Source: Christensenella sp. UBA1385 (GTDB lineage Bacteria; Bacillota; Clostridia; Christensenellales; Aristaeellaceae). Taken from it: a stretch of DNA of 11,692 nt. The translations under genes and the position numbers were made by a program. The stretch's first letter is position 1. Every line of letters begins with the position of its first letter. Below the pieces are notes generated by a model, which searched no databases, was not told where the DNA came from, and was given only the letters and a program-made list of their open reading frames with translations. The stretch is taken from contig DBQV01000045.1 of the NCBI GenBank assembly GCA_002305755.1, forward strand, positions 285-11,976. Direction: 5' to 3'. This document shows, one piece after another, positions 6,515-11,692 of the stretch.

Positions 6515-7922
6515 CGCGTTCCTCCAACAAGCGGTTGATGGCGTCCGTCACGTAGTCCCTGCTCGTGCGCGTCTCTTCGGCCAGGAAGTCAAGGTCGCCC
6601 TCGCGGGGCAGCGCATCGCGCCCGCCCATCGAGGTCTTGATCAGGGAATGGCGCAGATGGTCCAGGCTCACCTCGCGCACGCTCAGCTGACCGGGATGCT
6701 CCGGCAGCACGATGTTTTCCCCCGGCACCTGCAGGGCGGGGTCGCCCGTCAGGATGCGGATGCCGTTTTGCCTGGCGAAATCCAGCTGGGCGTTCTGATG
6801 CTTGCCGGCGCCTGTGTACTCCGTCTCCTGCACCACCAGCAGGCTGTCCTCCGGCAGCTCCTGCGCCAGCGCGAAGGCGGCTGTCAGGCTGGTGTTGCCC
6901 GCGGGGCCTCGCTCCATCCCCTCCAGCACCGCCAGCATCTCCGTGGTGTAAAACACCTGGCCCTGCGTCACCGTGACGTAGCGGTCCATGTAGCGAAGCG
7001 GCCTTGCGGCGCTGCGGGGCACGTCGGACCTGTCCGGCCAGGTGGTAAAGGGCATGCCGAAGCCCGTATGCCCGGTGGTGAAGGATTTGCGGTTGAATGC
7101 CCCGTCGCTGGCCATATGCAGGCCCTTCAGGTCCACGCTCGCGGCTGCGATGGGGGCGCCGCAGCCCGCCTTGGCCATGCCGCGTGCCGTGCCTGTCAGG
7201 TTGCCCCCGCCGGCGTTGGTGGCTACAACCATGGCGGGTTCCTGCGAGAACTGCTCTCGGCATTGCCGCGCCAGCTCCCAGCCCAGGCTCTCGATGCCCA
7301 AGATGCCGTAGGGAGTATAGAGGGAGGCGTTGAAATAGCCCGTCTCCTCCAGCAGGCGCAGGAACACGTAGAACAGCTCCGGACCCACGCTCAGCTGCAC
7401 CACCTCGGCCCCCAGCGCCTCGCACTTGCGCGCCTTTTCTACGATCTCAGGCTGTCCCAGTCCGCGGCTGTCAAAGCACTCCTGCACCACGATGCACCTG
7501 AGCCCTGCCTTGGCGCAGCACGAGGCTACGGCCGCCCCATAGTTGCCGCTGGTGGCGGTGATCACGCCCTGATAGCCCATGCGCTTTGCCATGTACACCG
7601 AAAGCGCGGCGCGTCTGGCCTTGAAGGAGCCGGAGGGATTGCAGGCTTCATCCTTGACGGCGATGCGCGCGCCAAAGCCGGGCCGCGCGTACTTGCGGGC
7701 CAGGGCGGATATGTTTTTCAGCTCGATCAGCGGGGTGTTGCCCACCGAGAAGGAACGCATCACCCTGTTTACTTCATCCATCCCGAGACCCGGCGCCGCC
7801 ATCATGCCCTCATAGTCAAAGGCGATGCTGCCGGATTCAAAAACGGAGTAGTCGAGCCCCACTGCCGCCTTCATGATCTCGTTCCTGCGCGCCATGACGG
7901 CCTTGTAGCTGTTGTCCCTCAT
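6498..7922 (-). CDS. ortB: 2-Amino-4-oxopentanoate thiolase, large PLP subunit
   Basis: With OrtA it cleaves 2-amino-4-oxopentanoate with coenzyme A to acetyl-CoA and alanine (D-alanine in the characterised clostridial enzyme). It is unrelated to ordinary cysteine thiolases and belongs to the fold type II PLP enzymes, like threonine synthase. The 474-residue sequence shows NPSGSFKARR (95-104), with Lys101 as the Schiff-base lysine. ATSGNYGAA (123-131) is the cofactor-ring loop, and NAGGGN (236-241) is the phosphate-binding loop. The ATG overlaps the ortA stop as ATGA, and GGGGTGA lies shortly upstream. The 3' end overlaps oraS by 17 bases. By sequence alone it could be called a threonine synthase or cysteine synthase-like protein. 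The adjoining ortA, ord and oraSE settle the role. Confidence 0.95.
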   Translation of the reverse strand: MRDNSYKAVMARRNEIMKAAVGLDYSVFESGSIAFDYEGMMAAPGLGMDEVNRVMRSFSVGNTPLIELKNISALARKYARPGFGARIAVKDEACNPSGSFKARRAALSVYMAKRMGYQGVITATSGNYGAAVASCCAKAGLRCIVVQECFDSRGLGQPEIVEKARKCEALGAEVVQLSVGPELFYVFLRLLEETGYFNASLYTPYGILGIESLGWELARQCREQFSQEPAMVVATNAGGGNLTGTARGMAKAGCGAPIAAASVDLKGLHMASDGAFNRKSFTTGHTGFGMPFTTWPDRSDVPRSAARPLRYMDRYVTVTQGQVFYTTEMLAVLEGMERGPAGNTSLTAAFALAQELPEDSLLVVQETEYTGAGKHQNAQLDFARQNGIRILTGDPALQVPGENIVLPEHPGQLSVREVSLDHLRHSLIKTSMGGRDALPREGDLDFLAEETRTSRDYVTDAINRLLEERDEKNG

Positions 7923-8218
7923 TTTCTCTCACCCCACATGGCCCGCAGGATGCTCTCCTGCGCCTGTTGCAGCTCGGGGACGAAACCGCCGAAGCTATGA
8001 TGATAGCCGGGGGCTTCCTCCACCACCTCGCCCCTGGCCAGCCGGCCGGTGCGGGTGCGGACCTCCGCCTGCTGGCCGATCTCCGCGTCCTGCAGCAGAT
8101 GGCCCTTGACCCACTGCAGCAACGGCGTATCCGCCGTATCCTGCGGCACCTGCGGCGCTCGCTCACCGGGCTGCAGGATCACGCTTTTCACCGTCACCCA
8201 ATCTCCCTGTTTTGCCAT
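7919..8218 (-). CDS. ortA: 2-Amino-4-oxopentanoate thiolase, small subunit
   Basis: Small subunit required with OrtB for the CoA-dependent cleavage of 2-amino-4-oxopentanoate. I chose the ATG at 8216-8218, giving a 99-residue protein MAKQGDWVTVKSVILQPGER, followed by APQVPQDT. The N-terminal K(x)GDWV and PGERAPQVPxDT segments are characteristic of the family. GGAGG lies six bases before this ATG. An upstream in-frame ATG at 8254 would add twelve unrelated residues inside ord and has no family support. One base separates the start from the ord stop (TGAcATG), and the stop overlaps ortB as ATGA. Other marks are LQWVKGHLL (34-42) and EAPGYHHSFGGFVPEL (68-83). No cofactor motif is visible, so its precise task in the complex is unclear. 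Confidence 0.93.
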   Translation of the reverse strand: MAKQGDWVTVKSVILQPGERAPQVPQDTADTPLLQWVKGHLLQDAEIGQQAEVRTRTGRLARGEVVEEAPGYHHSFGGFVPELQQAQESILRAMWGERK

Positions 8219-8219
8219 G

Positions 8220-9272
8220 TCAGGCCTCCCCGAAGGCGATCTCGCGATAATCACCCATCACGCAGCGGGGTACCGGCAGGTCCAGCATGGTCAGAAGTCC
8301 CGGCCGCGCCGCCACCACAAAGGGCAACATGTTGCAGGCCATGGCGATGGTGCCAAGGCCACCGTTCACCTCCGGCTTAACGGCCATGGAGATGGGCGGC
8401 TCGCCGGTGAGCACGATATAATCGCCCGTATTCACGCCGACCTGCTCTGGCTCGATCTGCTGTGGATGGATGAGACTGATCACTTCCCGATCCCCTGCTT
8501 TTGCCTGGGCGGTCATGTTGACACCGGCCACATGGCCCTTTGGCGCGAAGCCGTGCGGGCTCCTTCGGTCCACATCCGTCACGATGGGCAGCATCTGCTG
8601 GTCCAGGCTGTCATAGCGCAGGTTCAGCGCCTTTGAGATCATGGCGGCGGATTCGCGGAAGCCTACGTGCCCCGCGAGCGTCCCCTCGCGCACGCCCTTT
8701 TCAAAATCTTCCACCGTGATGCCGATCCCCTGCTCCTCCATCACGGTTTTGCCAAAGGGGCTCAGGCTGTTGACGCGCTCACACTTCACGTGGCGCACAT
8801 CGGTCATCGCGCCGGACAGGCAGACGGCCAGCAGATCCATCATCAGGCCGGGGTTGATGCCCGTGCCAAGGATCGACACCCTGTGCCCGCGCGCCAGGGC
8901 GTCCATACGGTCGGCCAGCTCCTTTTCCTGCGCCCAGGGGAAAGCCATTTCTTCCGCGATGGTCAGCACATTCACTCCCTTTTCCACCACGGCCTTGATC
9001 TTGGGGAAGACGCCCCTGACAAATGAATCGGTAGCGATCACGCAGATATCCACGGGGGTATTGGCAAGCGCTTCCTCAATGCTGTCCGTGATCCTCACCT
9101 CGCTCCTGCCTTCGGAAGCGATCTCCAGCACCTCGTCCATGCTCTTCCCAAGCAGCTCGGGGTTGGTATCGCAGACGGCCACGATCTCCACGCCCAGGCG
9201 GCGGCTCAGCAGCCGGGCGATGCCGCGGCCCATAGCGCCAAAGCCCCATTGAACGACGCGAACCTTTCTCAT
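8220..9272 (-). CDS. ord: 2,4-Diaminopentanoate dehydrogenase
   Basis: Oxidatively deaminates (2R,4S)-2,4-diaminopentanoate at C4 to 2-amino-4-oxopentanoate, releasing NH3 and reducing NAD+ or NADP+. This is the only redox step of the route. The 350-residue protein starts with a Rossmann strand-loop-helix, VVQWGFGAMGRGIAR (6-20), with the GxGxxG-like dinucleotide loop at 10-15. It continues with the dihydrodipicolinate-reductase-like IATDSF (79-84) and GTGINPGLMMD (156-166). No residue clearly shows a choice between NAD and NADP. A GGAGG lies before the ATG, 13 bases after the OTC stop, and the gene ends one base before ortA. A DapB-like protein of this length between OTC and ortAB is well explained by this function. 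Confidence 0.94.
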   Translation of the reverse strand: MRKVRVVQWGFGAMGRGIARLLSRRLGVEIVAVCDTNPELLGKSMDEVLEIASEGRSEVRITDSIEEALANTPVDICVIATDSFVRGVFPKIKAVVEKGVNVLTIAEEMAFPWAQEKELADRMDALARGHRVSILGTGINPGLMMDLLAVCLSGAMTDVRHVKCERVNSLSPFGKTVMEEQGIGITVEDFEKGVREGTLAGHVGFRESAAMISKALNLRYDSLDQQMLPIVTDVDRRSPHGFAPKGHVAGVNMTAQAKAGDREVISLIHPQQIEPEQVGVNTGDYIVLTGEPPISMAVKPEVNGGLGTIAMACNMLPFVVAARPGLLTMLDLPVPRCVMGDYREIAFGEA

Positions 9273-9285
9273 GTCTGCCTCCTTC

Positions 9286-10278
9286 TCACTGGCGGCCGAT
9301 GGTGGCCACCATCACGGCCTTGATGGTGTGCAGGCGGTTCTCCGCCTGATCGAACACCCGGGACTGCGCGGAGCGGAACACCTCGTCGGAGACCTCCATC
9401 TCATCCAGCCCGAACTTCTCCTTGACCATCCTGCCCGTCTCCGTCTCCAGATCGTGGAAGGAGGGCAGACAGTGCAGGAAGATGGCACGGGGGTTGTTCG
9501 TCCTGGCCATGGCGGCCGCGTTCACCTGATAATCCTTCAGCAGCGCGATGCGCTCGGCGAACTTGGCTTCCTCGCCCATGGAGACCCACACGTCGGTGTA
9601 CACAGCGTCCGCGCCCTCAAGGCCGGAAAGGGAATCCGTCAGTTCGATCTGCGCGCCCGTCTCTTTGGCCACCTCCCGCATCTGGGCTACCAGCGCGGCG
9701 TCCGGCGCCAGCTCTCTGGGCGAGATGGCGGTGTAGCGCATGCCCAGCTTGGCGCTGATGATCATCAGGCTGTTGGCCACATTGTTGCGGGCGTCGCCCA
9801 TGAACACCAGCTTGCACTCGCCAAGCGGCTTGGCCGTATTCTCCCTCAGCGTCATCACGTCAGCCAGAGCCTGGGTGGGGTGATACAGATCGGTCAGCCC
9901 GTTCCAGACCGGCACGCCGGAGAAGCGCGCCAGATCCTCCACCGTCTTCTGAGAAAAGCCCCGGAACTCAATGCCGTCGTAAAAGCGGCCCAGCACCTTG
10001 GCAGTGTCTTCCAGCGATTCCTTCTTGCCCATCTGGCTGTTGCTCAGGAAGGTGGCGTTGCCGCCCTCGTCCCAGCAGGCCGTCTCAAACGCGCAGCGGG
10101 TGCGGGTGGAGGTTTTTTCAAACAGCAGCACGATGTTGCGCCCGGCCAGCAGATCGCCGCGGATGCCCGCGCGCTTCTTGCTCTTGAGGTCGGCGGCCAG
10201 GTCGAGCAGGTAGCATATCTCCTGCGGCGTGAAATCCTTGAGAGTGAGGTAGCTTCGGCCTTTGAGGTTGATGGGCAT
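9286..10278 (-). CDS. arcB: Ornithine carbamoyltransferase, catabolic by context
   Basis: Here it is expected to run as citrulline plus phosphate to ornithine plus carbamoyl phosphate. The 330-residue protein shows the carbamoyl phosphate loop STRTR (57-61), HPTQ (133-136), FMGDARNNVANS (159-170), the ornithine-loop segment WVSMGEE (231-237) and the catalytic HCLP (269-272). Length and motifs fit both catabolic ArcB and biosynthetic ArgF; the sequence alone does not decide. Placement directly after arcA and ahead of ornithine-degrading genes favours the catabolic role. Removal of ornithine by the mutase branch and of carbamoyl phosphate by arcC would pull the unfavourable equilibrium. A near-perfect AAAGGAGG precedes the ATG. 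It lies 72 bases after arcA, the largest gap within the operon. Confidence 0.95.
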   Translation of the reverse strand: MPINLKGRSYLTLKDFTPQEICYLLDLAADLKSKKRAGIRGDLLAGRNIVLLFEKTSTRTRCAFETACWDEGGNATFLSNSQMGKKESLEDTAKVLGRFYDGIEFRGFSQKTVEDLARFSGVPVWNGLTDLYHPTQALADVMTLRENTAKPLGECKLVFMGDARNNVANSLMIISAKLGMRYTAISPRELAPDAALVAQMREVAKETGAQIELTDSLSGLEGADAVYTDVWVSMGEEAKFAERIALLKDYQVNAAAMARTNNPRAIFLHCLPSFHDLETETGRMVKEKFGLDEMEVSDEVFRSAQSRVFDQAENRLHTIKAVMVATIGRQ

Positions 10279-10327
10279 GGAAAATCCTCCTTTATTATGC
10301 TGTCGATTATTACGCTTGTGTGGGATA

Positions 10328-10343
10328 GCCGCTTGGGAGCGGC
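10328..10343 (-). repeat. Hairpin in the arcA-OTC gap
   Basis: GCCGCT, a four-base loop and AGCGGC form a perfect 6-bp stem 7 bases after the arcA stop. No T-run follows on the minus strand. It may be a weak attenuator or an RNA end that gives arcA a different message stability from the downstream genes. The structure is visible; the function is a guess. Confidence 0.35.
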
Positions 10344-10350
10344 CCGCTTT

Positions 10351-11568
10351 TCAGATCAAGTCACGCACCAGCGGCATGGACATGCAGCGCGGGCCCCCGC
10401 GGCCGCGCCCCAGCTCGCTGCCGGGGATCTCCAGCGTGCGGATGCCGTGGTCGCGCAGTATGCGGTTGGTGACGGTGTTGCGGTCATACACGACGATCAC
10501 GCCCGGACGAACGCACAGCGTGTTGCTGCCGTCGTTCCACTGTTCGCGCTCGGAGGCGATCATGTCCGTTCCGCCGCAGGGAATGAGCGTGATGCGGTCC
10601 TGCCGGAGCTCTTCGCGCAAAATGTCATCCAGATCTCCGTGCAGCTCGATGGCGCGCAGCCTGCCCTCGCGCACGCTGACGCGGAAGCAGCGCAGCACGC
10701 TCATGATACCGGGATGGATGGTGAACACCCCCCGGTCCACCTGCGTGAACACGGTGTCCAGGTGCATGAAAGCGCGCGTGCTGGGCAGGTCAAAGACAAG
10801 GATGCGGTCGATACCGCTGCCTTCATCCTTTTGAAGGTTCATCATCAGATGCTCGATGGCCTCGGGGCTGGTGCGCTGAGAAAGGCCCACGCCCAATACG
10901 CCCGAGCCAAGGTTGAGTATGTCGCCGCCCTCCAGGCTGTAGGGGGTCTCGGGCCCGTACCAGGCCCTGTCCTGCCCCTTCATCTCCGGGTGGTGGCTGA
11001 AGATATAACGGCCGTAAATGGTCTCGCGCCTGCGGGCCGCCGCGAACATGCGGGAGAAGGCCACGCCGTGCCCGACCACACTGAAGGGATCGCGGGTAAA
11101 GTACAGGTTGGGGATGGGATCCATCAGATAGCGCGCATCCTGGTTGACCATGTGAGTCAGCGGATGGCGCGTGTAGACGCCCGCCTCCGCAAAGGTCACG
11201 CCGGACATGGTCTTTTCGACTAGCTTTTCGTTATCCTCAATGCCGCGCAGCACCTCCCGCAGGGCTTCGCCCTCAAAGCGGGCGATATCCCCCGCCTCAT
11301 CGACGACCTGCCGGATAAACTGCTCTCGCACGTCAGGCTCCGCGAGGCTCTCCGCCACCATTTTGGTCAGGTAGCAGACCTCGGCCCCCTCCTCCCGCAG
11401 CACCTGAGCAAAGGTATCATGCTCCCGCTGCGCGCCCTGCAGATAGGGGATATCGTCAAACAGCATACGGCTCAGGTGAGGCGGCGTCAGCTGCTCCAGC
11501 TCAGGACCCGGCCGATGGATCAGAACTTTTTTCAGGGGACCGATTTCACTGAATACTTGAATACGCAT
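10351..11568 (-). CDS. arcA: Arginine deiminase
   Basis: Hydrolyses L-arginine to L-citrulline and NH3, the entry step of the operon. The 405-residue protein has the usual family length and all expected catalytic residues: Asp160 in FTRDP, Glu213 in LEGGD, His269 and Asp271 in MHLDTVF, and Cys395 in GGPRCMSMP near the C-terminus. CGGTD (331-335) and an N-terminal SEIGPLKKVLIHRPGPE (7-23) are also typical. The ATG at 11566-11568 follows GGGTGA with a three-base gap, a register that pairs with the GGTGA part of the anti-Shine-Dalgarno; it is weaker than the sites of most downstream genes. As first gene it sits next to the AT-rich control region at 11591-11622. It lacks any sign of truncation. 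Confidence 0.98.
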   Translation of the reverse strand: MRIQVFSEIGPLKKVLIHRPGPELEQLTPPHLSRMLFDDIPYLQGAQREHDTFAQVLREEGAEVCYLTKMVAESLAEPDVREQFIRQVVDEAGDIARFEGEALREVLRGIEDNEKLVEKTMSGVTFAEAGVYTRHPLTHMVNQDARYLMDPIPNLYFTRDPFSVVGHGVAFSRMFAAARRRETIYGRYIFSHHPEMKGQDRAWYGPETPYSLEGGDILNLGSGVLGVGLSQRTSPEAIEHLMMNLQKDEGSGIDRILVFDLPSTRAFMHLDTVFTQVDRGVFTIHPGIMSVLRCFRVSVREGRLRAIELHGDLDDILREELRQDRITLIPCGGTDMIASEREQWNDGSNTLCVRPGVIVVYDRNTVTNRILRDHGIRTLEIPGSELGRGRGGPRCMSMPLVRDLI

Positions 11569-11590
11569 TCGTCACCCACGCTTACAATTC

Positions 11591-11617
11591 ATTTGTTTTG
11601 CTCATCTTAACACAAAT
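11591..11617. promoter_or_regulatory. 27-bp imperfect inverted repeat, candidate operator
   Basis: On the plus strand the arms are ATTTGTTTT and AACACAAAT, around a nine-base spacer. Eight of nine positions pair and the outer six are perfect. The element is AT-rich within GC-rich surroundings. It overlaps the candidate arcA -10 box (11615-11620) and would cover the arcA start of transcription, the usual position for a repressor operator. It also lies between the elements of a possible divergent promoter. It does not match the full ArgR box, and the regulator is unknown. Confidence 0.45.
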
Positions 11618-11622
11618 ATACA
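11593..11622 (+). promoter_or_regulatory. Weak candidate promoter for a divergent plus-strand gene
   Basis: TTGTTT (11593-11598) and TATACA (11617-11622), 18 bases apart, match three and four of six consensus bases respectively. They would start transcription about 20 bases before the GTG at 11651. The match is weak. It is listed because a good ribosome binding site and open frame follow. Confidence 0.2.
11615..11620 (-). promoter_or_regulatory. Candidate -10 box for the arcA operon
   Basis: TATATT on the minus strand matches five of six -10 consensus bases and would place the transcript start about 40 bases before the arcA ATG. No acceptable -35 hexamer is found 16-18 bases upstream, where the sequence is C/G-rich. 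If real, the promoter probably needs an activator or another sigma factor. Confidence 0.4.
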
Positions 11623-11650
11623 GCCCTGCATAGTCCCCCGGGAGGATTTT

Positions 11651-11692
11651 GTGGTCAGGGAAGAAGCCCCAAAACACAATAAGCGGCGGCCC
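11651..11692 (+). CDS. Possible divergent gene, first 14 codons only
   Basis: A GTG at 11651-11653 has GGGAGG (11640-11645) five bases upstream, an excellent ribosome binding site. The frame stays open to the window edge and would encode MVREEAPKHNKRRP, a basic start. This is too short to recognise a family or prove coding. A divergently transcribed regulator or transporter next to the arcA promoter would make sense, but the sequence here does not show it. The alternative is that the purine run is chance. Confidence 0.3.
   Translation, partial: MVREEAPKHNKRRP

Noticed and set aside
3735..8000. A 1,421-codon open frame on the plus strand, opposite oraE, oraS and ortB
   Set aside because: It is in codon register with oraE and ortB on the other strand. 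Stops in that register need sense codons TTA, CTA or TCA, which are rare in this GC-rich genome. The predicted protein is rich in His, Arg, Gln and Leu with no recognisable domain, so it is a codon-bias artefact.
8219..8254. A longer ortA start at 8254
   Set aside because: The extra twelve residues have no family support and lie inside ord. The ATG at 8218 has a good GGAGG and gives the typical N-terminus.
10279..10327. An internal promoter before OTC (CATAAT box near the ribosome binding site)
   Set aside because: No -35 element is found at a suitable distance, and the AT-rich bases are explained by the AAAGGAGG ribosome binding site region.
9271..11223. A 650-codon plus-strand open frame opposite OTC and arcA
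   Set aside because: It is in codon register with both minus-strand genes, which explains the lack of stops. The two minus-strand genes carry complete enzyme motifs, while this frame has none.
11582..11600. An ArgR (ARG box) site upstream of arcA
   Set aside because: Only a single half-site, TGAAT on the minus strand, is present. The matching second half is missing.
11569..11692. A T-box or riboswitch leader ahead of arcA
   Set aside because: The predicted leader is only about 40 bases, and no conserved T-box motif or terminator/antiterminator pair was seen.

Overview
The window is a GC-rich stretch of bacterial chromosome. Ten complete genes lie head to tail on the minus strand, followed by the 5' part of an eleventh. 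The content points to an anaerobic amino-acid fermenter. The ornithine genes resemble those known from Clostridia such as Clostridium (Acetoanaerobium) sticklandii, but the strong G/C preference at third codon positions implies a high-GC lineage, for example a high-GC Clostridia or Synergistetes relative. The taxon cannot be fixed from the sequence alone.

Read in the direction of transcription (right to left), the order is arcA (arginine deiminase), ornithine carbamoyltransferase, ord (2,4-diaminopentanoate dehydrogenase), ortA and ortB (2-amino-4-oxopentanoate thiolase), oraS and oraE (D-ornithine 4,5-aminomutase), a GlmL/MutL-like ASKHA ATPase (probable mutase reactivase), orr (ornithine racemase) and arcC (carbamate kinase). 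The start of eno (enolase) follows and runs off the left edge. Gaps are short or negative: 13 and 1 nt at OTC/ord and ord/ortA, 4-nt overlaps at ortA/ortB and oraS/oraE, and 17-nt overlaps at ortB/oraS and reactivase/orr. The ten genes therefore look like one operon.

The operon encodes a closed route. Arginine becomes citrulline plus NH3, then ornithine plus carbamoyl phosphate. Carbamate kinase makes ATP from the carbamoyl phosphate. L-ornithine becomes D-ornithine, then 2,4-diaminopentanoate, then 2-amino-4-oxopentanoate, then acetyl-CoA plus alanine, with one NAD(P)H formed. It is the arginine deiminase pathway wrapped around the oxidative Stickland branch of ornithine, with arcA/OTC at the promoter-proximal end and arcC at the distal end. 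No arginine/ornithine antiporter is present, which fits ornithine being consumed rather than exported.

The right end (11569-11692) holds an AT-rich control region with a TATATT box, a 27-bp imperfect inverted repeat, and signs of a divergent plus-strand gene starting at the very edge. Other non-coding signals are a strong 11-bp hairpin between oraE and the reactivase gene, a 6-bp hairpin between arcA and OTC, and a hairpin just after arcC next to a possible eno promoter. No RNA genes, CRISPR arrays, mobile elements or broken genes were seen, and no gene-free stretch exceeds about 135 bases.
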